From assembly GCF_935825525.1 (NCBI RefSeq), contig NZ_CAKXZT010000143.1, positions 1 to 54,788 of the forward strand: a DNA stretch of 54,788 nucleotides, in the 5' to 3' direction. Source of the stretch: Mesorhizobium escarrei (lineage in GTDB: Bacteria; Pseudomonadota; Alphaproteobacteria; Rhizobiales; Rhizobiaceae). The notes beneath the pieces were generated by a model that was given only the letters and a program-made list of their open reading frames with translations, was not told the origin of the DNA and made no database searches. Positions within the stretch are counted from its first letter, which is position 1. Every line of letters begins with the position of its first letter. Below, piece by piece: positions 33,852-42,049 of this stretch. Made by a program: the position numbers and the translations under genes.

Positions 33852-34568
33852 ATGAAAGAAAAGAACCTTCTCGCGGAACTCGCCGCCTATCTGTTCTCCC
33901 ACTCCGACGAGGCGACCGGCCGAACGCCGTCGGAGCGTGAACTGGCGGAGCATTTCGCCGTCAGCCGCGGCCAGATCCGCGAGGCGCTGGCCATCCTCGA
34001 AGCCATGCGCATCGTTGAGCGCCGGGCCAAGTCCGGCATCTACATCGACACCAAGCAGGCTAGCGTCGAGGCGATGGCGCTTTTTGCGCGGGCCGGCCTG
34101 CCGCTCGATCCGATCCAGATCTACGAGACGGTCGAGTTGCGCAAGATCCATGAGATCAAGGCCGCCGAGCTTGCCTGCTCGCGCGCCACCGAGGAAAATT
34201 TCGAACGGCTGCGCGAAATCCTGAAGGCTTCGGAAGACCGCATTGCGGCGGGCGAGGGCCTCGCCAGGGAGGACCGCGAATTTCACCTTGAGATCGTGCG
34301 GGCGACCAAGAACAGCGTCTTTCACAACATATGCAGCCTCTATTACATGATGGGCGAGCAACGCCTGCCGATTTATTTCAACGATCCCGAACGCAGCGTG
34401 CGCTCGCATGCCGAGCACATCCAGATCTACGAGGCGCTGCTGCGCCGCGACGGCAATCTCGCCCAAGCGCTGATGAGTGCCCATCTGCAAGGCGCGGAGA
34501 GCTACTGGAAAGGCCTGATCGAGGGTGGCGGGGCAGAACCTAACAGCCCAGCGCTCGAACCGGTCTGA
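33852..34568 (+). CDS. GntR/FadR-family (FCD) transcription regulator
   Basis: Local regulator of the catabolic island. Winged helix at residues 1-70 (RTPSERELAEHFAVSRGQIREALAILEAMRIVERRAKSGIYI), FCD domain after about 90 (LRKIHEIKAAELACSRATEENFERL, DREFHLEIVRATKNSVFHNIC, RSHAEHIQIYEALLRRDGNLAQALMSAHL) with the usual Asp/His metal ligands. It is embedded in the operon, two bases after the dehydratase. FadR-type proteins bind TGGT-N3-ACCA, the motif found twice in this promoter region and twice upstream of the ABC importer at 45295, making it the best candidate regulator for both. Confidence 0.92.
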   Translation: MKEKNLLAELAAYLFSHSDEATGRTPSERELAEHFAVSRGQIREALAILEAMRIVERRAKSGIYIDTKQASVEAMALFARAGLPLDPIQIYETVELRKIHEIKAAELACSRATEENFERLREILKASEDRIAAGEGLAREDREFHLEIVRATKNSVFHNICSLYYMMGEQRLPIYFNDPERSVRSHAEHIQIYEALLRRDGNLAQALMSAHLQGAESYWKGLIEGGGAEPNSPALEPV

Positions 34569-34569
34569 C

Positions 34570-35550
34570 ATGCCTAAGATCTTGACGACACACACGCTGC
34601 ACCCGCGCGCCTCCGCCATGCTGACCGGCGCCGGCGAACTCGTCGTCGCCTCCGCCCTCGATGCGGACACGCTGGCGACTGAGGCGAGGAATGCCGATAT
34701 CATCATCGTTCGCGCGCCGCTGCCATCAGCGCTTTTCGAAGGTGCGACGAAGCTCCGGGCGGCAATCCGCCACGGGGCCGGGCTCGACATGGTCCCTATG
34801 GAAGCCGCCACTGCAGCCGGCGTGCTGGTGGCAAACGTGCCGGCGGTCAATGCGCGCTCGGTCGCCGAATACGTGATGTTCGCGGCCCTGGCGCTGCTGC
34901 GGCGCTTCCGCATGGTGGACCGCGACTTGCGGGCGAAGGGCTGGCTGGCCGGCCGCGATCACACCATTCTCGCCAGCGAGCTCGCCGGCAAGACGATCGG
35001 CATTGTCGGCTTCGGCGCCATCGGGCAGGCAGTCGGCCACATCGCGGCGCATGGTTTCGACCTGAACGTGGTGGCGACGACGCGCAGCATGAGGCCGGCG
35101 CCGGACAGGGTCGGGTTCCTGTCGATCGATGCGCTGGTCGAGCAGAGCGACATCATCGTTCTGTGCTGCCCGTTGACACCCGAGACGCGCGGCCTGATCA
35201 ACCGCGAGCGTATCGGTCGAATGAAGCTGCATGCGCTGCTGATCAATATTTCGCGCGGGCCGGTGATCGACGACGACGCGCTGATCGAAGCGCTGCAGAA
35301 GGACCGTATCGGCGGTGCCGCGCTCGATGTCTTTGCGACGCAGCCGCTGCCGCCCAATCACCCCTATTTCGGCTTCGACAATGTCATCGTCACGCCGCAC
35401 ATGGCCGGCATCACCGAGCAATCGATGATGCGCATGGGCGTCGGTTCGGCTGATGAAGCCTTGCTGGTGCTGGCCAACAAATTGCCGGTCAACCTGCGTA
35501 ATCCCGAAGTGGTCGAGCACTACCGGCGGCGGTTCCCGGCCGATATCTGA
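34570..35550 (+). CDS. D-isomer-specific 2-hydroxyacid dehydrogenase with Gln in place of the catalytic Glu
   Basis: An NAD(P)-dependent dehydrogenase of the 3-phosphoglycerate dehydrogenase fold. Substrate loop RHGAGLDMVPMEAA, Rossmann motif TIGIVGFGAIGQAVGHIAA, catalytic Arg229 in NISRGPVIDDDAL and His277 in VTPHMAGITEQ. The middle member of the Arg-Glu-His triad, normally Glu in a VFxTEPxP motif, is Gln258 (VFATQPLP, codon CAG at 35341). It starts one base after the GntR stop and is last in the operon. It may reduce or oxidise a 2-keto/2-hydroxy acid; the altered residue makes activity or direction uncertain. Confidence 0.88.
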   Translation: MPKILTTHTLHPRASAMLTGAGELVVASALDADTLATEARNADIIIVRAPLPSALFEGATKLRAAIRHGAGLDMVPMEAATAAGVLVANVPAVNARSVAEYVMFAALALLRRFRMVDRDLRAKGWLAGRDHTILASELAGKTIGIVGFGAIGQAVGHIAAHGFDLNVVATTRSMRPAPDRVGFLSIDALVEQSDIIVLCCPLTPETRGLINRERIGRMKLHALLINISRGPVIDDDALIEALQKDRIGGAALDVFATQPLPPNHPYFGFDNVIVTPHMAGITEQSMMRMGVGSADEALLVLANKLPVNLRNPEVVEHYRRRFPADI

Positions 35551-35555
35551 GCACC

Positions 35556-36851
35556 TCAACCGGCAAGCAGAGCCTCGACTTCCGCCGCGATACGCAGGAG
35601 CCAGTGGTCGTGGCCGTGGCGCGCCACCAGCATCAGCCCGGCCGGGCGCGCCATTCCCGGCATAGGCAGCGAGATCGCACAGAGATCGAACTGGTTGGCG
35701 ACCTGCGTGTTGCGCAGCAGAAGGCCTTCCGTACGCCCACACAGAGCTTGGTCGCTGGTCATCGACACGATGGTCGGCGCGGTGACCGGCGTGGTCGGCA
35801 GGGCCAGCACATCGACGGACGCCAGCCGCTCGTCCATGGCCGCGACAAGCGCCGTGCGGCGGCGGATTGCGCTTATATAGGCCGTGGCCGGAACGGCGGC
35901 GGCGCGCGACAACGGCTCGCTCACCCGCGGATCGACCGGCGTCGCCGCACCTTCTGCAAGCCAATCTGCATGGACCGCGGCGCCCTCCATTGCTGCGATC
36001 GAGGCCCGCCTGGTTGCCGCTCGCAAATCGGCAAGGAGGTCATCGATGGACAGATCGGCGAGGCGTCCACCGGCGAGTTCCAGCTTGCGAGCACATCGCT
36101 CGAACGCCGCCGCGATATCTTCTTCGGTATCTTCGAAGAGCACGCCGCGCGGAACGCCGATGCGCAGTCCGGCAAGCGGAAGCGGAACCAGAGCCACAGG
36201 CTCCTCGCCCGCCATCACCGCATCGGCTGCCGCACATTCGGCGACGGTCCGGGCAAGCGGGCCGATGGAGTCGAGCGTGTCGGACAACGGGAAGCCGCCA
36301 ACGCGGGACACGCGCCGCGCCGTCGGCTTGAAGCCGACGATACCGTTCAGCGCCGCCGGAATACGCACCGAACCGCCGGTGTCGGAACCGATCGAGATCT
36401 CGCTCGTGCCTTCGGCAACGGAAACACCGGCGCCGGAGGATGAGCCGCCGGCAATCCGGCCGGCGTCGGTCGCATTGCCGGGCGTGCCGTAATGCGGGTT
36501 GACGCCGATCGCGGTGAAGGCGAATTCGGTCATGTTGGTCTTGCCGAAGATCACCGCGCCGGCCTGCCGCAGCCGCCGAACGATAACAGCATCCCGCAGC
36601 GCCGGCGCCGCGGTGCTGAGCAGCAACGAACCGGCCGTGGTCGGCTCGCCGGCGACGTCGAACAGGTCCTTGATCGACAGAATTGTTCCGTCGAGCGGCC
36701 CGAGCGTCACGCCGGCTCTGCGCCTGGCGTCGGCGGCGTCGGCCGCTGCTCGTGCGACTTCCGGATAGAGTCTTACGAATACGCTTTCACTGTCGGCGCG
36801 GACGGCGAGACGCGAAAGGACGGCTTCGAGGCGGTCGCGGGCTGATTGCAT
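35556..36851 (-). CDS. Amidase (amidase-signature family)
   Basis: A cytosolic amide hydrolase. The Ser-cisSer-Lys triad is visible: Lys in GTILSIKDLFDVAGEPTTAG, cis-Ser in RIAGGSSSGAGVSVAEG and nucleophile Ser in IGSDTGGSVRIPAALNGIVGFKPT. 431 residues, in the range of AtzF-like and indoleacetamide-type amidases, and lacking features of GatA complexes nearby. The C-terminus reads FDLCAISLPMPGMARPAGLMLVARHGHD. It is convergent with the hydroxyacid dehydrogenase, five bases apart. Substrate unknown; no carboxylase or urease gene is near. Confidence 0.9.
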   Translation of the reverse strand: MQSARDRLEAVLSRLAVRADSESVFVRLYPEVARAAADAADARRRAGVTLGPLDGTILSIKDLFDVAGEPTTAGSLLLSTAAPALRDAVIVRRLRQAGAVIFGKTNMTEFAFTAIGVNPHYGTPGNATDAGRIAGGSSSGAGVSVAEGTSEISIGSDTGGSVRIPAALNGIVGFKPTARRVSRVGGFPLSDTLDSIGPLARTVAECAAADAVMAGEEPVALVPLPLAGLRIGVPRGVLFEDTEEDIAAAFERCARKLELAGGRLADLSIDDLLADLRAATRRASIAAMEGAAVHADWLAEGAATPVDPRVSEPLSRAAAVPATAYISAIRRRTALVAAMDERLASVDVLALPTTPVTAPTIVSMTSDQALCGRTEGLLLRNTQVANQFDLCAISLPMPGMARPAGLMLVARHGHDHWLLRIAAEVEALLAG

Positions 36852-36982
36852 TTTCGGTGTCGGACTCCGGACGTGTTGAACGTCTTAAGGGCAATGCGAG
36901 CGCATAGCGCCAAGAATTAACCCGGCGCGGGCTGTTTTTGTACCCCTGCCAAACGCCAGGAATATGGAAGGGAAGAACACCG

Positions 36983-37330
36983 ATGCTCTACAAAGGCAGC
37001 TGCCACTGCGGCAAGATCGCCTTCGAGGTCGAAGGCGAGCTGACCGGAGCCGTGCGATGCAATTGCTCGATCTGCTCATGCAAAGGCGCGCTGCTATGGG
37101 CCGTGCCGCACGAGGCATTGCGGGTGCTTGCCTGGGGCGACGATCTTGGCAAATACACCTTCGGCAATCATGTCATCGCCCACCGGTTCTGCCGGACCTG
37201 CGGCATCCATCCATTCGCCGAGGACGTCAGCGAAGGGAGCGAACGAAGCGCTTACGTCAACATCCATTGCATAGACGATCTCGATCTGGACGCTGTGCCG
37301 GTTTTGGACTTCGACGGCCGCGCTGCTTGA
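36983..37330 (+). CDS. GFA-family zinc-binding protein (glutathione-dependent formaldehyde-activating-like)
   Basis: A small Cys-rich zinc protein of the GFA/CENP-V fold. Zinc ligands are in GSCHCGKIAFEV, RCNCSICSCKGALLW and HRFCRTCGIHPFAED. Length from MLYKGSCHCG is 115 residues, typical for the minimal domain. The ATG at 36983 follows AAGGGAAG. Most members have no proven enzyme activity, and the formaldehyde role of the founding protein should not be assumed. Stands alone, convergent with the MFS gene. Confidence 0.9.
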   Translation: MLYKGSCHCGKIAFEVEGELTGAVRCNCSICSCKGALLWAVPHEALRVLAWGDDLGKYTFGNHVIAHRFCRTCGIHPFAEDVSEGSERSAYVNIHCIDDLDLDAVPVLDFDGRAA

Positions 37331-37337
37331 CGGGCCC

Positions 37338-38552
37338 TCACCTGTCGGTTGTCCTCGGGCCAAGCAGGAATGCCGCCAAGGCCGCCAGCAACGTTGCTAT
37401 CCCGCAATAGGCGAACGCGCTGGCAACGCCGGCATTGTCGACCAGCAGGCCGCCGAAAACGGCGCCCAGCGCGATCGCCACCTGGAATGTGGCGACCATC
37501 AGCCCGCCGGCGCTTTCAGCCTGGTCTGGAGCGACTCGCACCAGCCAGGTCTGCAGCCCAACCGGGACCGCGCCAAAGGCAAAACCCCAGGCGGCAACCG
37601 CTATCGCCGCAACCACTGGCGAGGCGCCGATGGTCAGCAGCAGAAGTGCGGCGACCGCAATCAGCAGCGGCGCAAGCCCCACCGCGGTCTTGAGACTGCG
37701 TCCAGCCATGAACCCGCCGGCAAAATTGCCGAAGAAACCACCGATGCCGTAGGCGAGCAGCACAAGCGAGATCGTCTCGATATCCAGTGCGGGCACTTTC
37801 TCGAGAAATGGGCGGACATAGGTGAAGCCGGCAAAGTGTCCCGACGCGACCAGCAGGACCACCAGCAGCGCAACCCTGATCATCGGCCGCTTCAGCACTT
37901 CAAACAGGATCCGAAAGCTCGCCACGCCCGCCGGCGGCAGCTTCGGAAGGGTGGCGACCTGCATCAGCAGCGCCAGGGCGCCGACAACAGCCGCGATCAT
38001 GAAGGCGGTTCGCCATCCCCAGATGTCGCCGACATAGGCGCCGACCGGGGCGGCGCAGACGGTCGCCACCGAGACGCCGGTGAGAATGATCGACATGGCG
38101 CGTGGCATCAGCCGCATCGGGACAAGCCGCATCGCCATGGCCGCCGACATCGACCAGAAGCCGCCGAGGCTGATCCCGAGCATGATGCGGGCGATCAGAA
38201 GAACGGGAAGCGAGGACGCAAACGCCGCCAAGAGGTTCGACAGGATCAGCAGCACGGTCAGTCCCCACATGACGAGCCTGCGGTCCAGCCGTCTGGTGAT
38301 GATGGCCATGGTCGGAGCGGCTATCGCTCCGACCATGGCCGTTGCCGTCACCGCCTGGCCGGCAGTGCCTTCCGATATGCCGAGGTCCTGCGCCAGCGGC
38401 GTCAGCAGGCTGGCGGGCAGGAATTCTGCGGTCACAAGCCCAAACACACCGAGCGCGAGGGATACGACCGCTCCCCACGCCGGCTCGGCTCGTTCGCCGG
38501 TTTCCGCAGGATCGAGAACGGCGGCCATGACGCCTGTCGCGGGTTCGGTCAT
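37338..38552 (-). CDS. MFS transporter (drug/sugar efflux type)
   Basis: A 12-helix proton-coupled exporter. The first helix begins AVVSLALGVFGLVTAEFLPASLLTPLAQDLGISEGTAG, close to the AraJ/YdhP/Cml branch of the DHA family. Motif A is seen as RRLDRRLVMWG; motif C-like Gly residues follow in helix 5 (IILTGVSVATVCAAPVGAYVGDIWGWR). The start at 38552 has GGAG ahead of it. Divergent from an AraC-type regulator, the usual arrangement for an inducible efflux pump; the tandem 18-base repeat in the 92-base gap is the likely operator. Confidence 0.92.
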   Translation of the reverse strand: MTEPATGVMAAVLDPAETGERAEPAWGAVVSLALGVFGLVTAEFLPASLLTPLAQDLGISEGTAGQAVTATAMVGAIAAPTMAIITRRLDRRLVMWGLTVLLILSNLLAAFASSLPVLLIARIMLGISLGGFWSMSAAMAMRLVPMRLMPRAMSIILTGVSVATVCAAPVGAYVGDIWGWRTAFMIAAVVGALALLMQVATLPKLPPAGVASFRILFEVLKRPMIRVALLVVLLVASGHFAGFTYVRPFLEKVPALDIETISLVLLAYGIGGFFGNFAGGFMAGRSLKTAVGLAPLLIAVAALLLLTIGASPVVAAIAVAAWGFAFGAVPVGLQTWLVRVAPDQAESAGGLMVATFQVAIALGAVFGGLLVDNAGVASAFAYCGIATLLAALAAFLLGPRTTDR

Positions 38553-38567
38553 GATGGAATCTCCAAT

Positions 38568-38603
38568 CTGGTTGCAGCGCAGCATCTGGCTGCAGTGCAA
38601 CAT
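38568..38603. promoter_or_regulatory. Tandem 18-bp direct repeat, probable AraC-type operator
   Basis: CTGGTTGCAGCGCAGCAT (38568-38585) is followed directly by CTGGCTGCAGTGCAACAT (38586-38603), 15 of 18 identical. Head-to-tail sites are typical for AraC-family proteins. The pair lies in the gap between the MFS gene start and the AraC-type gene start. Confidence 0.75.
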
Positions 38604-38644
38604 AGGGAGTGATCGTCTGGCGTTTCCATGCTAGAAACACCATC

Positions 38645-39616
38645 ATGCTTGACCATTCGTCCAAAGTTCCGATCACCGGCGATCCGCTGACAGACATATT
38701 GCGCGGGTTAAGGCTCGACGGCGTCGAATACGGCCGCTGTGAAATGCAGGAGCCTTGGGGCCTCGAGTTTCCGGCCCGGACGGCGGCGCGGTTTCATTTC
38801 ATCGGCCGCAAAGGATGCTGGCTGCTGCAGCCGTCCGGCGAATGGGTTGAGCTCAAGGCGGGCGACGCGGTGCTGCTGCCGCGCGGTGCAGCACACGTCC
38901 TGGCGAGCGAGCCGGGCACCAAGGCTTCGCCGATCCAGGGCTACGAGGTCGCCGAGCTCTGCAAGAACGTCTACTGCATGTCCAATGAAGGTTGCCGGCC
39001 GGGGACGCTGCTGTTCTTCGGCAGCATGTATTTTAATCTCGACGGTTTGCACCCATTGCTCGGCATGATGCCGGACGTGATGCGCGCGCACGAGTTGGAA
39101 GCCTATGAACCTGGTATCCCGCATCTGCTGGAGGCGATGGCCCGCGAAGTGACGATGGAGCGCGTCGGTTCCGGCGGCATTCTGGCACGGCTTGCCGATG
39201 TGCTGGCCGCCACCGTCATCCGCTCATGGGTCGAGCGCGGCTGCGGCGACTCGTCCGGATGGATCGCGGCAGTGAGGGATCGCGAGATCGGGCGCGTGCT
39301 GGCCGCGATCCACCTTGAACCGAACCGCGACTGGACGGTGGAGACCCTGGCCAGGATGATGGGCGCCTCCCGGTCGGGCTTCGCCGAGCGATTCGCGACG
39401 ATCGTCGGCGAAACGCCGGCCAAATATGTCACCCAGGTGAGAATGCACCAGGCACGGCAATGGCTGGTCCGCGACCGGTTGAAGATTTCCGTCGTCGCCG
39501 CACGCCTGGGCTATGAATCCGACGCGTCGTTTAGTCGGGCGTTCAAGCGCGTCATCGGATCGGCTCCCAGCCATTTTCGCGCCGAGGAACAGGCTGAAAA
39601 TCGTCAAGCCGGCTAA
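38645..39616 (+). CDS. AraC-family regulator with N-terminal cupin domain
   Basis: A ligand-responsive activator. N-terminal cupin (AraC_binding/cupin_6 type: MQEPWGLEFPARTAARFHFIGRKGCWLL, ELKAGDAVLLPRGAAHVLASEPG), then the 100-residue DNA-binding domain with two helix-turn-helix motifs (WTVETLARMMGASRSGFAERFATIVGETPAKYV, and KISVVAARLGYESDASFSRAFKRVIGSAPSHFR). The cupin family commonly regulates an adjacent exporter. ATG at 38645 is the second in-frame Met; the ribosome binding site is weak. Confidence 0.92.
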   Translation: MLDHSSKVPITGDPLTDILRGLRLDGVEYGRCEMQEPWGLEFPARTAARFHFIGRKGCWLLQPSGEWVELKAGDAVLLPRGAAHVLASEPGTKASPIQGYEVAELCKNVYCMSNEGCRPGTLLFFGSMYFNLDGLHPLLGMMPDVMRAHELEAYEPGIPHLLEAMAREVTMERVGSGGILARLADVLAATVIRSWVERGCGDSSGWIAAVRDREIGRVLAAIHLEPNRDWTVETLARMMGASRSGFAERFATIVGETPAKYVTQVRMHQARQWLVRDRLKISVVAARLGYESDASFSRAFKRVIGSAPSHFRAEEQAENRQAG

Positions 39617-39648
39617 GCCTGGCCACAGGCTCCAGCCGTAGACGCGCC

Positions 39649-40734
39649 TTAGCCCGCGTGACGGAGGCTTACCCCGGTACCCTTGTCGAACAGCACCACC
39701 TTGTCCGGATCCCAGGCAAAGCGCACCGGTTGCTCGATCTCGACATCGGTTCTGGCCGGCACCGTGGCCCGCAGCATGGTGTCGCCGACCCGCAGGGTCA
39801 GGATCTTTTCGACGCCATGGTTCTCGACATCGTGGACGCGCGCTTCCACCGGCGCTCCGCTCTCGAGATAGAGATCCTCGGGACGAATACCGAAGACGAG
39901 CGGGCGACCGTCGGTCTCGCCGCTCGTCCTGGCCCCCCCCGCAAAAGGCAGTTCGAAATTCAGCGGTGCCATCACCGCGCGGCCGTTGACGAGCTTGCCG
40001 TCGATAAGGTTCATCGGCGGCGAGCCGACGAAGCTCGCCACATAGGTGTCGCGTGGATTGTTGTAGATCTCATAGGGCGTGCCGGTCTGGACGATGCGGC
40101 CATGATTGAGCACGCCAACCTTGTCGCCCATCGACATCGCCTCGATTTGATCGTGCGTGACGAACAGGAAGGTCTGACCAAGGTTCATTTGGATGTTCTT
40201 CAGCTCGGTGCGCAGCGCCTCGCGCAACTTGGCGTCGAGCGCCGACAGCGGCTCATCCATCAGGAATACGCGCGGCTTCCTGACGATGGCGCGACCAATC
40301 GAGACGCGCTGCATCTCGCCGCCAGAGAGGCGATCCGTCTTGCGGTCGAGCAGATGCTCGATACGCAAGGTCTTGGCAACGCGGTCGACACGCGTCTTGA
40401 TCTCGTCGGGCTCGATGCGGCGGATTTTCGGCTTCAGCGGGAATTCGAGATTCTCGCGCACCGTATAGCGCGGATAGAGCGAGTATTGCTGCAGAACCAG
40501 CGCCACGTCGCGCTCGGCCGCACCCCAGTCAGCGACATCAGCGCCGTCGATGAGTATCTGCCCCTCGTCCGGCTTTTCCAGGCCGGCAATCATGCGCAGC
40601 GTCGTCGTCTTGCCGGCGCCGGTCTCGCCGAGCAGCACGAAGAACTCGCCGTCGGCAATGTCGAGATTGAGCCCGGTCAACGCGGTGTGATTGCCGAATG
40701 TCTTCGAGATATTCTTGAGCTGGATATGGGCCAT
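39649..40734 (-). CDS. Carbohydrate ABC importer ATPase 2 (MalK/UgpC-like)
   Basis: One of two different ATPases in this importer. Walker A GETGAGKTTTLRMIAGLEKP, signature LSGGEMQRVSIGRAIVRKP, Walker B RVFLMDEPLSALDAKLRE and H-loop LFVTHDQIEAMSMGD. The C-terminal OB-fold regulatory domain ends at about residue 361. The start overlaps the first ATPase stop by one base (TGATG). Last gene of the operon. A heterodimer with the next gene is likely, as in the rhizobial glycerol importer GlpST; substrate unproven. Confidence 0.94.
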   Translation of the reverse strand: MAHIQLKNISKTFGNHTALTGLNLDIADGEFFVLLGETGAGKTTTLRMIAGLEKPDEGQILIDGADVADWGAAERDVALVLQQYSLYPRYTVRENLEFPLKPKIRRIEPDEIKTRVDRVAKTLRIEHLLDRKTDRLSGGEMQRVSIGRAIVRKPRVFLMDEPLSALDAKLREALRTELKNIQMNLGQTFLFVTHDQIEAMSMGDKVGVLNHGRIVQTGTPYEIYNNPRDTYVASFVGSPPMNLIDGKLVNGRAVMAPLNFELPFAGGARTSGETDGRPLVFGIRPEDLYLESGAPVEARVHDVENHGVEKILTLRVGDTMLRATVPARTDVEIEQPVRFAWDPDKVVLFDKGTGVSLRHAG

Positions 40735-41843
40735 CAGAGTCTCACCCCCAGCGAATTGCCGCTTGCCGTGTCGAAGAAGTGCGCCTGCGCCGGGTCGAGC
40801 TTGGCGAAGACCTGGACCCCCGGCTTGCCGACGAAACCGGAACGGGTTCGGGCGCGCAACATCTGTGCCCCGACCTTGAGGTCGACGATGTCGTAGGAGC
40901 CAAGCGGTTCGATGATGTGCGCCTCGACCGGCAGATAGCCGTCCGCCGGCTCGCGCGAGACCATCACGCCTTCGGGGCGGATGCCGAGTGCGAGGCGGTC
41001 CTGCCCGACGTTCGCGGCGTCGAGCTGGCTGACCAGTTCGGCCGGGAAAAGGAACCCTTCCGCGGCCCCGTCGACGGTGACCCTGGCGCCGGAGCCGTTC
41101 ATCGTCACCGCCGCGTTGGCGACGTTCATCACCGGCGAGCCAACGAATTGCGCGACGAACAGATTGGCCGGTCGCTTATATACTTCCGATGGGCTGCCCA
41201 CCTGTTGCAGAACGCCCTCATGCATAATGACGATGCGGTCGGCAAGGCTCATCGCCTCGATCTGATCGTGGGTGACGTAGATGGTGGTCGAGCCCTGCTT
41301 GATGTGCAGCCGCTTGATCTCCGCGCGCATCTCCTCGCGCAGCTTGGCGTCAAGCGCGCCGATCGGCTCGTCCATCAGCATCGCCTTCGGCCGCCGCACC
41401 AGCGCCCGGCCGATTGCCACGCGCTGCATGTCGCCACCCGACAGCGCCGACGGCTTCTTGCCGAGCAGATCGTTGATCTGCAGCACTTTGGCGACCGAGC
41501 GCACCTCGCCGTCGATCTCCGACTTGCTCTTGCGCATGGCGCGCAACGGAAAAGCGATGTTCTCGTAGACGCTCATATGCGGATAGAGCGAGAACGACTG
41601 GAAAACCATGGCGATGTCGCGGTCGGCAGCTTTGAGATGCTGGACCGGCTTGCCGTCGATGAGGACATCGCCGCCGTCGATCGTCTCAAGCCCGGCGATG
41701 GCGCGAAGCGTCGTCGTCTTGCCACAGCCCGACTGGCCGAGCAGCACGATGAACTCGTTGTCGTCGATCTTGAGGTTGAGGTCCTTGATGACCTGGACGG
41801 CGCCGAAGAATTTCTGGACGCCACGAAGTTCGATCTGGGTCAT
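40734..41843 (-). CDS. Carbohydrate ABC importer ATPase 1 (MalK/UgpC-like)
   Basis: Walker A GQSGCGKTTTLRAIAGLETI, signature LSGGDMQRVAIGRALVRRP, Walker B AMLMDEPIGALDAKLRE and H-loop IYVTHDQIEAMSLAD, then a TOBE/OB-fold domain (LGIRPEGVMVSREPADGYLPVEAHIIEPLGSYDIVDLKVG). The real start is the ATG at 41843 (MTQIELRGVQKFFGAV), which overlaps the stop of the small membrane gene as ATGA; upstream codons in this frame belong to the neighbouring genes. It is clearly distinct in sequence from the second ATPase, so the transporter probably has two nonidentical nucleotide-binding subunits. Confidence 0.94.
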   Translation of the reverse strand: MTQIELRGVQKFFGAVQVIKDLNLKIDDNEFIVLLGQSGCGKTTTLRAIAGLETIDGGDVLIDGKPVQHLKAADRDIAMVFQSFSLYPHMSVYENIAFPLRAMRKSKSEIDGEVRSVAKVLQINDLLGKKPSALSGGDMQRVAIGRALVRRPKAMLMDEPIGALDAKLREEMRAEIKRLHIKQGSTTIYVTHDQIEAMSLADRIVIMHEGVLQQVGSPSEVYKRPANLFVAQFVGSPVMNVANAAVTMNGSGARVTVDGAAEGFLFPAELVSQLDAANVGQDRLALGIRPEGVMVSREPADGYLPVEAHIIEPLGSYDIVDLKVGAQMLRARTRSGFVGKPGVQVFAKLDPAQAHFFDTASGNSLGVRL

Positions 41844-42049
41844 GCGTGACCTTCTTTTTCCGGCGCGCCGGTCGCCTGCGGCTTTTGCCTTGGGCCGACC
41901 CAACCGGTGATCATGAACGTCAGCAGCCCGACGATGATGATCGTCAGCCCGTAACGGTGCAGGAAGAGGTTCCATGGCTGGCAGAGCGCGATAATGCCGC
42001 ACACCATCACGATCTCGGCCGTGCGCTGGATTGTAGCATGGCGGATCAT
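41840..42049 (-). CDS. Small two-helix membrane protein in the ABC importer operon
   Basis: A 69-residue protein easily missed because of its size. Two hydrophobic segments (AEIVMVCGIIALCQPW and YGLTIIIVGLLTFMITGWV) are followed by a polar tail (GPRQKPQATGAPEKEGHA). Its ATG overlaps the permease stop as ATGA and its stop overlaps the ATPase start as ATGA, which strongly supports translation. The position between permeases and ATPases recalls the small membrane protein (GlpU, DUF2160 type) of rhizobial glycerol ABC operons, though the sequence is not obviously the same family. Possible accessory subunit; function unknown. Confidence 0.72.
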   Translation of the reverse strand: MIRHATIQRTAEIVMVCGIIALCQPWNLFLHRYGLTIIIVGLLTFMITGWVGPRQKPQATGAPEKEGHA

